Of a DNA stretch of 64,000 nucleotides, positions 21,796-33,455 are shown one piece after another; position 1 is the stretch's first letter, and every line of letters begins with the position of its first letter. The stretch is from Candidula unifasciata (taxonomy: Eukaryota; Mollusca; Gastropoda; Stylommatophora; Geomitridae). A model generated the notes under the pieces. That model did not search any database and was not told the DNA's origin. It was given only the letters and a program-made list of their open reading frames with translations. The translations under genes were made by a program, and so were the position numbers. The stretch covers positions 7,501 through 71,500 of the forward strand of contig CAJHNH020003117.1 of the NCBI GenBank assembly GCA_905116865.2, read 5' to 3'.

Positions 21796-22708
21796 CGAAC
21801 TTAGTTAAAGAGGGAAAAAAAACGGTTCTTTCATTAAAGTCCAACAAGCCACGAAATATCAAGTGCACATTTGTTTATTACTGTTCCCAAAAAAAAAAAA
21901 AAACCAATATAATCAATGCCCTACAAGAAAATATTTATAAATTATACTTTGTGGCTAACAAGTTTTGCATTGGATGAGGTTTGTGGCCGACTTCGTTTCA
22001 AGGGACAAAAGCGAAAGCAAACCTGGTATGCGGTCATTTGTCAGTTTCCAGTTTGGGAATACAGTTGGGAATAATTGGACGGCGGCAGCTGTTGTTGTAA
22101 TTATGAAGGGTGAAACATCAATGCTGTTGTTGCTTGAAACATGACTGCATAAATTGTCCTCCATCTGAGGGTGAGCGATTAGTGTCAGAACTAGCAGGAT
22201 TAAAACAACGATATTAGCTAGAGTACAATAACGTCATGAACGAGACAAAATTATTTCCGAAACAGTCAACAACAATACGCAATGGACTATTTCGTAACCA
22301 TTTTGTGGTACCCCAAAACAACTGCGCTATACGACTACACAGTTGAACAGGGTTTTCGGGATTTGTAATGGATTGATTGTCATCCTTGGGATGTTAATCC
22401 TACATACTGCAATAATGGAAAGAAAAAAAACTAAAATAAAATAAAAATGATTTCTATGTATAAATAAATAATTTCAGGGAGAACTTTAAAAAAATTGATG
22501 AATTAGAAAAGAAGAGGCCGGGGGGGGGGGGGGGGGGGTGGAAGTTAGGCTTAGCTTCAAATAAATTTAGGGATGGCTTAAACAATTTTGGGGGAATGGG
22601 GAGTTTGTGTGCTCAATGTGCCCTAATCCCCTCCCCTAAAGGAAGTGTCAGTACTCAGTCATTAACGAAAATTATTTACTTTAATCTCAACAATTGTTTC
22701 ATAAATAA
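21796..22708. other. No gene; family I repeat and a poly-G run
   Basis: At 22360-22420 the phrase 'tgtcatccttgggatgttaa' is shared with 57330-57385 and, more distantly, 40235-40285 (family I). A run of about 18 G lies at 22519-22538. Nothing else recognised. Confidence 0.5.
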
Positions 22709-22990
22709 ACCTACTGCCTACCCAAAAGCTTGTCGTAAGAGTCGACTAATTGGGAGCTTCCTTGGAAGTCGGAGTGCATCTGCCTGAGAGGCAAGGAATC
22801 AACAGTCTGCACACAAATGTGTCAGATCTGTCAAACGGATGCACACGCAACACTCAAGTTCTGGAACAGGACTTCGAAGCAAGCTCCCAATTATTCGACT
22901 CTTACGACATAGTTTTGGGTAGGCAGTGGGTCTGTTCTTGTTTTCCGTATAATAGGTCCCCGGAGACCCACACGGGGAGTCATCTGATGT
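22709..22990. repeat. Family G inverted pair: long imperfect palindrome
   Basis: The left arm (22712-22770) contains 'ctgcctacccaaaagcttgt' and 'cgactaattgggagcttcc'. The right arm (22872-22928) carries the reverse complement with a few mismatches ('caagctcccaattattcgac' and 'gttttgggtaggcag'). The spacer is about 100 bp. It looks like two family G copies fused head to head. Confidence 0.75.
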
Positions 22991-23430
22991 GTTTATGCTA
23001 ACGTTTTACAAACAAGGAAAGAAAGAACAAAAGTTTTAATGAGCCCGGATAAAACCTAGACGGAGCAACATTGCATGGGAGTTTAGTGACAACTACACGA
23101 GAAAGAACAATAAGAATACTCCGATAACTGAGAAATAATTTATTGTGCAAGTTATTGCTATTTATGTTGCTATACTTGACGTTTCTGACTGACTCAGCTG
23201 GTGCGCCAGTTATTCTAGGCTTCCCAGTTAATGTACATCTGTTGCTAGCTTCTTCGTACATAAATCTTGTAAGAAGTCAAACCTTTCGGTTTCTACACAT
23301 ACTTAATTCTTGATATACGTACAGAACAGTAGCTTTCAGATTAAAATTCTTTATTCTGCGCCACCAGCCCCACCACCAGCACCACCATCATCGTCTAATT
23401 ATCATCTGCATTATTTCATCGTCATCATAG
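22991..23430. other. No gene recognised
   Basis: Unassigned, ending in a CCA-rich lead-in to the next microsatellite. Confidence 0.4.
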
Positions 23431-23855
23431 CCTCCTTCTCCTTTTCTTCTTCTTCTTCTTCTTCTTCTTCTTCTTCTTCTTCTTCTTCTTCTTCTTCTTC
23501 TTCTTCTTCTTCTTCTTCTTCTTCTTCTTTTTCTTCTTCTTCTTCTTCTTCTTCTTCTTCTTCTTCTTCTTCTTCTTCTTCTTCTTCTTCTTCTTCTTCT
23601 CTCTTTTCTTCTTCTTCTTCTGTTTCTTCTTCTTTCTGCTTCTTCTCTTTCTGCCTCTTCTTTTTTTTGCTGCTTCTTTCTTCTTCTTCTTCTTCTTTCT
23701 TCTTGTTTTTCTTCTTCTTCTTCTTCTTTTTCTTCTTCTTCTTCTTCTTCTTCTTCTTCTTCTTCTTCTTCTTCTTCTTCTTCTTCTTCTTCTTCTTCTT
23801 CTTCTTCTTCTTCTTCTTCTTCTTCTTCTTCTTCTTCTTCTTCTATTTTACTTCT
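23431..23855. repeat. (TTC)n microsatellite
   Basis: About 420 bp of TTC repeats with a mixed block at 23600-23740, then a 100-bp pure run. A poly-Ser/poly-Phe reading over it is an artefact. A short (GT)n lies at 23873-23888. Confidence 0.95.
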
Positions 23856-24039
23856 CAGTTAAGGAGGGGGAGGTGTGTGTGTGTGTGAGTGAAAGAAAAT
23901 AAACACTGTTTTTTTTTTTAGACAATGGTACGGTATCCAAGAAAGCTTAGCTTACTCTGTAGCGAACTTCTGTTGTGGAGACGCATACCGTTGTTTCTAT
24001 ACTAAGTCAGGTTAGTACTAAAATACAGAATTCCGAGAA

Positions 24040-24295
24040 GGACTGACTGGTAGCACCCCGAGAACAGCTGACTGACAGCACCTCGAGAAGTACTGACTGA
24101 CAGCACCCCGAGAAAAATTACTGACAGCACCGAGAATATCCGATTGACAGCACCCTGAGAACAACGGACTGACAGCACCAAGAACAACTGACTGACAGTA
24201 CCCAGAGAACATCTGACTGACAGCACCCCCGAGAACATCTGACTGACAGCACCCCCGAGAACAACTGACTGAAGAAGCATGGAAGGACATGAAGT
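24040..24295. repeat. 25/26-bp minisatellite
   Basis: About ten units of 'ctgactgacagcaccccgag' plus about six bases, somewhat diverged, with shortened units near 24110-24150. Confidence 0.85.
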
Positions 24296-24384
24296 CAAGA
24301 CGAATAACTGAAGGATAGCACAGCACAGAGGAGGACTGGCAGACAACACCCCTAGAAACAGAATTAAACAACATGACACTGGAG

Positions 24385-24575
24385 GCAAACCGTACATCTC
24401 CATGACACTGGTGGCCAACCGTACATCTTCATGACACTAGTGGCCAGCCGTACATCTTCATGACACTAGTGGCCAACCGTACATCTTCATGACACTAGTG
24501 GCCAACCGTACATCTTCATGACACTAGTGGCCAGCCGTACATCTTCATGACACTGGTGGTCAGCCATACATCTCA
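24385..24575. repeat. 29-bp minisatellite
   Basis: Six to seven units of 'catgacactagtggccaacc' plus nine bases ('gtacatctt'), nearly identical. Confidence 0.92.
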
Positions 24576-24998
24576 CCCCTTCTGAACAACACCAGATTAC
24601 AACACTTTTGTTGATTCTTGAAAGTGTTGGAAGCGGGGAGGGGGAGAATGGAAGGGCGGGGGAGGTTTGCGAAATAATCACACGATGTTGGTCACGTTTC
24701 TGAAGGTGAAGTTAATAATATTGTGTTTTTTTTTTTTCAGGAAAGGTCGGTGAATAGGTGGCGAAAATTGGGTTACACGACAATGTGTTACACAGCCAGT
24801 CATCAAGGCATAGAAGGGGATAGCCAACGGGGGAAAAGAGAATAGGAGAGAATTAGAGAAGATGTAAAAGCGAATGGGGAGAAGAAAAGAAGAGACATAT
24901 TGATAAAGATGAAGAATGTGAGACTATATGCAAAAGAAACAAAATGATAGATAATTATAGATATAATTAGCGGGAGAATGAGAAAGGGAAAGAAAGTG

Positions 24999-25001
<3 letters not shown>

Positions 25002-25066
<65 letters not shown>

Positions 25067-25080
25067 AAAGAGAGAGAGTG
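25002..25080. repeat. (GA)n microsatellite
   Basis: Nearly pure GA dinucleotides. Confidence 0.95.
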
Positions 25081-25214
25081 CCTAGGAACCATGGAGTTGT
25101 TCCAGTGGTTTTGGGCGCAGCGTCTGCTATGACTGTGAAGTCTAATGCAGGTAACACTATTGTAGTCAGCCTTGTCTCTCAGTCGTCTCCCTCTCTCCAC
25201 CTTGTTGTGTTTAT

Positions 25215-26872
25215 ATTGTGCTACAGACAGTCTTTCATAGTGCCACAGACCGTCTTTCATAGTGCCACAGACCGTCTTTCATAGTGCAACAGACCGTCTT
25301 TCATAGTGCCACAGACCGTCTTTCATAGTGCCACAGACAGTCTTTCATAGTGCCACAGACAGTCTTTCATAGTGCCACAGACAGTCTTTCATAGTGCCAC
25401 AGACAGTCTTTCATAGTGCCACAGACAGTCTTTCACAGTGCCACAGACCGTCTTTCATAGTGCGACAAACCGTCAATCATAGTGCGACAGACTGTCATTC
25501 ACAGTGCGACAGACTGTCATTCAGAGTGCGACAGACTGTCATTCACAGTGCGACAGACTGTCATTCACAGTGCGACAGACCGTCTTTCATAGTGCGACAG
25601 ACCGTCTTTTACAGTGCGACAGACCGTCATTCATAGTGCTGCAGACCGTCTTTTACCGTGCGACAGACCATCTTTTATAGTGCGACAGACCGTCTTTTAC
25701 AGTGCGACAGACCGTCATTCATAGTGCTGCAGACCGTCTTTTACCGTGCGACAGACCATCTTTTACAGTGCGAAAGATCGTCTTTCATAGTGCGACAGAC
25801 CATCTTTTATAGTGCGAGAGACCGTCTTTTACAGTGCGACAGACCATCTTTTACAGTGCGACAGACCGTCATTCATAGTACCACAGATCGTCTTTCATAG
25901 TGCGACAGATCATCTTTTACAGTGTGACAGACCATCTTTTATAGTGCGACAGACCGTCATTCATAGTACCACAACCGTCTTTCATAGTGCGACAGATAAT
26001 CTTTTACAGTGCGACAGACCATCTTTTATAGTGCGACAGACCGTCATTCATAGTACCACAGACCGTCTTTCATAGTACAACAGACCGTCTTTTATAGTGC
26101 GACAGACCGTGATTCATAGTACCACAGACCGTCTTTCATAGTACCACAGACCGTCTTTCATAGTACCACAGACCGTCTTTCATAGTACCACAGACCGTCA
26201 TTTATAGTACCACAGACAGTCTTTCATAGTACCACAGACCGTCATTTATAGTACCACAGACCGTCATTTATAGTGCGACAGACCGTCATTCATAGTACCA
26301 CAGACCGTCATTCATCGTACCACAGACCGTCTTTCATAGTACCACAGACCGTCATTTATAGTACCAAAGACCATCATTTATAGTACCACAGACCGTCATT
26401 CATAGTACCACAGACCGTCATTTATAGTACCACAGACCGTCTTTTACAGTGCGACAGACCGTCTTTCATAGTACCACAGACCATCTTTTATAGTGCGACA
26501 GACCGTCATTCATAGTACCACAGACCGTCTTTCATAGTACCACAGACCGATCTTTCATAGTACCACAGACCGTTTTTCATAGTGCGACAGACCGTCTTTT
26601 ATAGTGCGACAGACCGTCATTTATAGTGCGACAGACCGTCTTTTACAGTGCGACAGACCGTCTTTTATAATGCGACAGACCGTCTTTTATAATGCGACAG
26701 ACCGTCTTTTACAGTGCGACAGACCGTCATTTATAGTGCGACAGACCGTCTTTTACAGTGCGACAGACCGTCTTTTATAATGCGACAGACCGTCTTTTAT
26801 AGTGCGACAGACCGTCATTCATAGTACCACAGACCGTCTTTCATAGTGCGACAGACTGTCTTTTACAGGCAC
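25215..26872. repeat. 22-bp minisatellite array, about 75 units
   Basis: The unit is 'agaccgtctttcatagtgcc' plus 'ac', period 22 bp, held through 1.65 kb. Two positions vary in blocks: the end alternates between 'gtgccac', 'gtgcgac' and 'gtaccac', and the centre between 'ctttcat', 'cattcat', 'cttttac' and 'cttttat'. A T-run at 26877-26896 follows. There are no unique spacers, so it is not a CRISPR-like array. Confidence 0.95.
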
Positions 26873-27093
26873 TCCTGTTTTTTTTTTTTTTTTTTTGGGT
26901 CGGTGGGTCATAGCCGTACTAACAAAATAATTGTCCTGTTTTATTAAAGTCTAAGAATAAGCAATATACACATATACTTTATGAGTGAAACCAATTTTAA
27001 AAAAAAAAAACAAATAAGGGCATGCAATCTAGCTAGAGAAAAAAGTTAAACTGGAGAATATAAGGGAAACCAGTTTTTAAAAAAAGCATGCAG

Positions 27094-27104
27094 TCTAACT
27101 AGAG
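27094..27104. repeat. Target-site duplication, left copy
   Basis: The 11-mer 'tctaactagag' is repeated exactly at 27354-27364. Confidence 0.85.
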
Positions 27105-27353
27105 TTGAGTTGAGTTGATTCAAGAACCCACATCACAGCACTCTGGGCATTTCCATAAACGCGCCGTCCCCATCTTTAGCAGCCAGTGCAGAGTTCCAAT
27201 AGTCCTAGTAGCATTCCGATTAAACGCCTGTCTTGTCTTTTCTCTGAGCCTCAAGCATCGACCAGAACCTGTCATCAATCTCACCAGATTGTGGTGATCC
27301 ATTCGCTCCTCCGAACTGTCACGCTCTCCTACAAGGCAATAATCACCTCTGAA
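27105..27353 (-). mobile_element. 5'-truncated RNase H-type LINE 3' end
   Basis: A 249-bp insertion with an exact 11-bp flanking repeat and, in its own sense, a (TCAAC)n-type tail (27105-27120). Its minus-strand reading (27350-27120) ends in GTLHWLLKMGTARLWKCPEC plus CDVGS and a stop. The W-CPEC ending resembles the C-termini of LINEs that carry RNase H, such as the relic at 52360-52750, but it is too short to assign a clade. The open terminal frame suggests a recent insertion. Confidence 0.7.
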
Positions 27354-27814
27354 TCTAACTAGAGAAAGCGTTAAACTGGACAATATATGCTGCATGAATG
27401 GAATAGAAGAGCTGCTGGCTGAATGGTTCGAATGCAGGGCTCTCAAGCGTGAGACCTAGGTTCGAATCCTCGGTAAGGCTGGGCCTTTTTTGTCTTTCAG
27501 AAAAAAAAAACCGTCACCTGCAAAGTCTTGGCGACAGCACTAGCTATGTGGAACTAACTCCTCAGGCTCAAAGACCCCTCCGCCCCCCGCCACACCTACA
27601 CCGCAGAATATGTATCATAAAGGCAGTAATTGACACGCAATCCAACAAGGGGAAAACATTTTGTCATATTTATTTATTAGTTATTTATTAGTATGGCTTA
27701 TACAATTTAAAAGGCTTATATATTCTCATGTTCTTAAAATATATCAGTTCCCGAATGAATAATAATAATAATAAATTCAATAATATTGTTTTTAGAAACA
27801 AGTAGTCTTGCTTG

Positions 27815-28065
27815 GGATGTCCCATTTTCAGCTTAACAATATTAGTGGGATATCCCGTTTTCAGCCAATACTATTAGTAGGGTGTCCCGTTTTCAGCTCA
27901 GTAATATTAGTGAAATTTCCTGTTTGTGGCTTAAAAATATTAATTGGATGTCCTGATTATCAGCTCAATAAGATGTAAGATGTCCCGTTTTCAGCTCAAT
28001 AATATTAATGGGATGTTCTGTTTTCAGTTCACAAATATTAGTGTGATGTTCCGTTTTGCAGCTCA
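27815..28065. repeat. 32/33-bp minisatellite
   Basis: About seven diverged units sharing 'cccgttttcagctca' then 'ataatattagt'. Confidence 0.85.
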
Positions 28066-28079
28066 GGATATTATGGTCA

Positions 28080-28440
28080 CAATCGTCTTTCAATGTCTAC
28101 CTCCATAGTAGTCGCTCTGTAGCTGTTCTCTGCCATTTGTCTGCGTCAGTGTTCGCATCTTTCAGGTTGCGTTTGCATAAGCGTTTACAGCACAGCTTTG
28201 GACTTACTGCTGACTCCATATCTCCAGTTCATCTTACAGGAGAACCTTTGAAACACCCTCTCTTCTTCCATGTGGGATAAAAATGCCAACCACTGCCAGC
28301 GCAGACGTCTCTGCTTCAGTAGAAAATACACGGTTGGCATTCCTGTTCTGAATAGATATTCGTTGAGGACAAAGTCTCGCCATAATACACCAACAAAGCG
28401 TCGCTTATAGCAAAAGTGCAAAGTATAGTCTGTTTTTTTT
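28080..28440 (-). pseudogene. RTE-like LINE C-terminal relic
   Basis: The minus strand reads RTGMPTVYFLLKQRRLRW, then HMEEERVFQRF, then after a frame change MQTQPERCEH and EVDIERRL. The RTGMPSV---L-QRRLRW-GH--RM block is typical of the region after RT in RTE-like LINE proteins. The GH block is altered (QWLAFLSH) and stops follow, so it is non-functional. A T-run (28434-28448) lies at its upstream side. Confidence 0.75.
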
Positions 28441-28699
28441 TTTTTTTCAGAGGGATATACCGATCCGGGTTTCCCTGCCGTGAAGGAGAAAATGAGAGTT
28501 CTCATGACACAAGTTTCACAATTCTAAGGTCATTCAGAATATGTGATAGAATTAGAGAAATAAATGGAGCCAGGATTAGAAAAGGGAGAGAGATTGCGAT
28601 AGAGAGAAATAGAGGAGAAAAAAAAAAAGGGGGGGGGGGGGGGAATGTTGAAGAAGAAAGTATGGATGCACTTCTTTTTTTTTCTTCTTCTTCTGTCAA

Positions 28700-28940
28700 G
28701 TCCGGTGGCAGAAAGTTATGGGTGTTCGTCCATCTCCGGACTTTAGTCTCGTTCTAGAACCTGAGTGTTGCGTGCACATCCGCTTCACATATCTTGCTTA
28801 TGTGTATGCAGACGCTTGTTTCTTTACCCTCAAGCAGATGTACGCTGATTTGGAGGGTTGCTCCCAATTGGTCGACTACTACGACATGCTTGTTTGGGGA
28901 GGCAATAGGTCTATTCTCGTCTCCCCCCCCCCCCCCCACA
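28700..28940 (+). repeat. Dispersed repeat family G copy
   Basis: It shares 'gttcgtccatctccggactt', 'gttgcgtgcacatccgcttc' and 'tcccaattggtcgactacta' with the other G copies, and ends in a run of 14-15 C. Confidence 0.65.
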
Positions 28941-28974
28941 AAGGACTTCCAGAGCCAAAACGGGGAGTTTGTTT

Positions 28975-29350
28975 ATTCGACGGATTAACATCATGGCACA
29001 CGGGTGTAACCCTTAAGTGTCCCGTTTTACTTCTAACTCAAGCCTGAGTCTGAAGAATCTCAGTACAGTGCACGAACTCTGTAATCGGCGAGGATCCTGA
29101 AATACTTTAGATAGATATTTAACTCAAAATTGTGCCCGGGCAGCGCAGTTAGGCTACTCTTTTTAATTTCCAACTGCAACGGCATTTTATTTTTACGTGC
29201 GCAACAATACACACAGGCGTCCGATCCTACTACCCAGAGACCAAGGAAAATTACTAGAAGTCCACGTGAAAAATGCCAGCCTTCATCGGCACTTGAACCC
29301 GGACCTCCAGCACTCGAGGCGGGCACCATACATCGAGACCACTCAGCCAC
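28975..29350 (-). repeat. SINE family E copy
   Basis: The reverse complement begins with a tRNA-like head (gtggctgagtggtctcgatg, then the B-box-like 'ccgggttcaagtgccgatga'). It continues through 'tagtaattttccttggtctc', 'gcctaactgcgctgcc' and 'caggatcctcgccgat', ending past 'gtgtgccatgatgttaatcc'. About 370 bp; other copies are at 40288-40665 and 49205-49595, all in this orientation. Confidence 0.78.
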
Positions 29351-29815
29351 CACCCCTCCCCCGCCCCCGCCCCCTTTATCACAGGGACTATGCTCTTGAA
29401 TGTTTAGATGGTATCTAACTTTTATTTTTGTTTTCCACTGAGGTAGCATTGATGAAACAATTATCTGGATGGTTTGGCCACAGTAATGGGTGCTAGAGAG
29501 CACGTCCAGTCATGTCAGCCTGGTGGTCGTGTGTGCATGCGAAACATGAGCACTTTTACTTGTCTGTATGGCACATGATGGTGATAACTACGCATATCAA
29601 TGTTTCACCTTTACTTGATGAGTTTGAAATGAGGCATCAACTAATTCCCCCCCCCCCTCTCCCGGGCCCTCTTTCCAGGAGATATCCCTTTCAATCTACT
29701 ATTGTACATTACTATGTTACGTAAGGTAACAGGTGCAAGACAAGACGGCAGGTTGGCAGGCAGGGGGGGGGGGGCACGCAGGAAGCATGCAGACGGGCAG
29801 GAAGGCAGACGGGCA
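29351..29815. other. No gene recognised
   Basis: Unassigned apart from C and G runs at about 29647-29657 and 29763-29774. Confidence 0.4.
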
Positions 29816-30260
<445 letters not shown>

Positions 30261-30654
30261 AACAGAGACAGAGAGACAGACAGACAGGCTCAAATAATTC
30301 TTCACAACAGCTACGCGCCCACTCAAACTACACAAAAGACAGAATCGTCACAAGTATATGACACAATACTATTTGTTGCCGGCCGCATGTGGCTGCTATT
30401 CGACAGAGCCAGTGCAGCCAGTAAACAAAAGATTATCGATTTGAAATGAATGTTGACAGCAGCAACCTTGATTAGAAACAATTATTGATGATCATAAATT
30501 GTACAGGACGCACGTGGAATTAAAACTTTCCATATATTTCTGTTGTTTTTTGTTTTGTTTCCTTTCATGGTTTTTGTAGCGTTCTTGTATTCAGAGTTCG
30601 ACAAAGCTCACTGTAGTTTCTTGGAACACAAATGGTAGCGTCACTGTATTACTG
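30261..30654. other. No gene recognised
   Basis: Unassigned sequence. Confidence 0.4.
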
Positions 30655-31345
30655 GGGTCAGCTGACGAGTAATAGGGGCTAAAGTTGGGTGACGAGTGAT
30701 AGATGTTGAAGTTAGGTGACGGGTGGTAGGGTGCTGATGTCGGGTGACGAGTGATAGATGTTGAAGTTAGGTGACGGGTGGTAGGGTGCTGAAGTCGGGT
30801 GACGAGTGATAGATGCTGAAGTTCGGTAATAAGTGGTAGGTGCTGAAATCAGGTGACGAGTGGTAGGTACTAACGTCGGGTGACAAGCGATAGGGGCCGA
30901 AATAAGGTGACGAGTGATAGGTATTGAAGTCAGGTGACAAGTTATAGGTACTGAAGTCAAGTGACGAGTGATAAGTACTGAAATCAGGTGAGGAGTGGTA
31001 GGTGCTGAAGTCAGGTGACAGATTTGAAGTCAGGCGAAGAGTGACTGGTACTGACGTCAGGGGACGAATGATAGGTGCCAAAGTCAGGTGACGAGTGATA
31101 GGTACTGAAGTTAAGTGACGAGTGGTACGTACTGGAGTCAGGTGATGTGAGGAGTGGTCGGTGCTTGTCAGGTGACGAGTCAAAGGTTCTGAAGTCAGTG
31201 ATGAGAGGTGAGTGCTGATATCAGGTTGAGTGATAAGTACTGAAATCAAGTGACAAGTAATAGGTGTTGATGTCAGGTGACGAGTAGTGACTACTGAAGT
31301 CAGACGACGAGTGGTAGGTGCTGAAGGCAAGTGACAAGTGGTAAA
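30655..31345. repeat. 27-bp minisatellite array
   Basis: About 25 units of 'gtgacgagtgataggtgctg' plus seven bases ('aagtcag'), period 27-28 bp. Units diverge by several bases each; two consecutive units are duplicated as a block near 30690-30790. The 200-codon minus-strand reading (ITRHLTS-type repeats) follows from the period. Confidence 0.92.
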
Positions 31346-31930
31346 TTTGACTGGCACTGTAATATACACAGCGCTGACACCACCAGCATGGTATCTCTTC
31401 GCTGTCTACTGAGGAGTAGGATAGAGATCATGTGGGAAGGATGTGAGTTATTGTGATGTCGATTCATTCATATATTCATTCATTCATTCATTACCAACGG
31501 ACTCCAGCCTGTGCGCGGATTCACATAGGACGGCAAGATGCATTATGTATTTATGGGACCTATTGTAGATCATATGATCCATTATTTTGGAATCCCCTTG
31601 GGGTAGAACAATTTACATACACATAGGGTTTTATCTTTACGGAAAGTTACGTAAATTCGAATGATCGATGTTTACACCAATCCCCTGTGTGGTTTCCAAC
31701 AGTGTATCTCGCTTTGCGCTCTCCGCCTGTCTCGGTGTAACATAAGCCTCCGAACCGCGCCCACCATGTCGTGAATATTTGTTTTTAATTATCTAAGCGA
31801 TGGGGATGTTTATATTAACGCTGGCCACACAGCGTCATTGGTGATGTTCGCTTGCTAATGTATACAATGTACGGTTCGGATTAGCACTTTTGATGTGCTA
31901 CAAACCGCAGTTTTGACAACACGCTTAAAA
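31346..31930. other. No gene; short (ATTC)n
   Basis: (ATTC)n at 31464-31492; the remainder is unassigned. Confidence 0.45.
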
Positions 31931-31934
31931 CGTA

Positions 31935-32411
31935 TTATGCTTCTTCTTCAGCATTTAGAGCCCTAGAGGTTTACTGATGCAGATATCACCTTCCTCCATT
32001 TATATCTATGTTTGGCCTTTTCTTTCCAGTTGGTAACACCAAGTGTTTGCAGGTCTATCTTGACATTATCTCTCCATCGTCTTCTTGGTCTGCCTCGTGG
32101 TCTACGACCATTTATCTCCCTTGTCTATACAATTTTTACCTCTCTGTATATCTGACATTCTCTCAGTATGCCCCAACTATGTAAACCCATTAGTTCTCAT
32201 GATGCCAGTGATCAATGGTATTTAAACAGATTATGAATTTCATTGTTGATTCTAAATCGTCGCTGCTTACATCGTTGATAGGTCCAAAGATTCGTATCAA
32301 TACTCTGTTTTCGAAAGCCTGTGATAAGCCTTCATTTATTTTAGTTGTGCTCCAAGTTTCAGAGCCATATAAAACGACTGGTTTCATCAACGTTTTATAT
32401 ATTTTGATCTT
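31935..32411 (-). pseudogene. RTE-like LINE C-terminal relic
   Basis: The minus strand reads IKIYKTLMKPVVLYGSETW then AFENRVLIRIFGPI, and after frame changes RPRGRPRRRWRDNVKIDLQT and NWKEKAKHRYKWRK before a stop. These are the post-RT (LYG-ETW) block and the basic GRPR tail of an RTE-like protein in the right order. The copy is truncated at 32411, where it abuts an opposite-strand LINE end. Confidence 0.8.
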
Positions 32412-32680
32412 GATGTTACAAAGACAGCAAGTGAAATGGTTTGCCCACTTACAGAGAATGCCTTGTGACACCATATCATACAAAGCATACATGGAAAGAG
32501 AAGAAGGACGTAGAGCACGGGGTAGACCAAGAACAAGATGGAAGGATAACATCAGAGAAACTCTACAACAGCACAATGTGCCTATGGTCAAGGCAGCCAG
32601 AAGAGCTAGAAACAGAACCTTATATCTCCCTCGACACCCACAGCGGTAAAAGAGAAAGTGAAGAAGAAGAAGAAGATCTT
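32412..32680 (+). pseudogene. Second LINE C-terminal end, head-to-head with the previous
   Basis: A continuous 79-codon plus reading has QVKWFAHLQRMPCDTISYKA then RRARGRPRTRWKDNIRETLQ and RRARNRTLYLPRHPQR. This is the W-GH--RM plus GRPR tail of another RTE-like family, different in wording from its neighbour. A GAA-rich 3' tail (32653-32677) follows. Confidence 0.8.
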
Positions 32681-32734
32681 GATGTTGTGAGACAGCGACT
32701 TCAACTTTTGCAGATGTTAAAGGGGGAAGTCGCC

Positions 32735-33000
32735 GTGGTGGAGCGGCTAGACGCTCGCCGCAGATCGGAAGGTCGTGGGTTCACTCCCTGGTGGGGCCGA
32801 ACTTGTTTTCTCCAAAAAGACCTTGGCTCCCAGGTCGATCCAGCCTTGCGTGGGTACCGGGTACAGTCCCGGGAAGTAAAGGCGGCTGGCGTGATGCTGA
32901 CCACATCACTCATCTTGTGCCGATTGGTCTGTAAAATATAGGTCTAACCCTATATGCCCTTTGCTCCTTATGACGTAGAAAAGGGTCCTTTACTTAGATG
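32735..33000 (+). repeat. SINE family B copy
   Basis: A tRNA-like head ('ccgtggtggagcggctagac', then 'gtgggttcactccctgg') is followed by 'aggtcgatccagccttgcgt', 'gtaaaggcggctggcgtgat' and the terminal 'gaaaagggtcctttactt'. It is a full-length reference copy for family B. Confidence 0.82.
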
Positions 33001-33284
33001 TTGAAGGGCATAGTATACTTTATTTCCAGATTGTATTCTATACTATTTCTTCCCTCAGAATTTTTAAGCAGTTGAAGTTTGCATCCAAGTATTTGTATGT
33101 TTCCGCTGGTTTAATTTTAATCAAACGTCTTTACATTTTACGTTATGAAACGTAATATACGCATAATATACGCATAGATTCACTGTAATTTTCCAGTTGC
33201 ATAAAAAGTAATAAAGTTGGCTATATTTACGGCCAGCTCCGAGACTATAATATACGAAAACTAGCACATGGCAAAATTCGTCTT

Positions 33285-33455
33285 TTTTTACAGAGACCCA
33301 TGGGAAACGTAGCCGAACTACGGTGTTCGTGCTTTATGCGATGCTCTCGACAGGCGGCCAGCCATTCTGAAGAGAGAGACCAAGCCATATCGGATAAAAG
33401 CAGGTGCAACGAAGTCGATCCTCATGACTTTAAGCTTTTACTCTTTTTTCAGATT
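33285..33455 (+). repeat. SINE family C fragment
   Basis: It matches the 3' part of the copy at 16262-16512 ('gtgctttatgcgatgctctc', 'gataaaagcaggtgcaacga'); the tRNA-like head is missing. Confidence 0.6.

Noticed and set aside
25215..26872. CRISPR-like regular array
   Set aside because: Units are directly adjacent with no unique spacers, no cas genes, and the context is eukaryotic.
31935..32680. Twin-priming inversion of one LINE
   Set aside because: Both segments carry their own GRPR tail with different wording, so they are not the two halves of one element.
32441..32941. 166-codon plus-strand open frame
   Set aside because: It is an off-frame shadow of the LINE tail that runs on into SINE family B.
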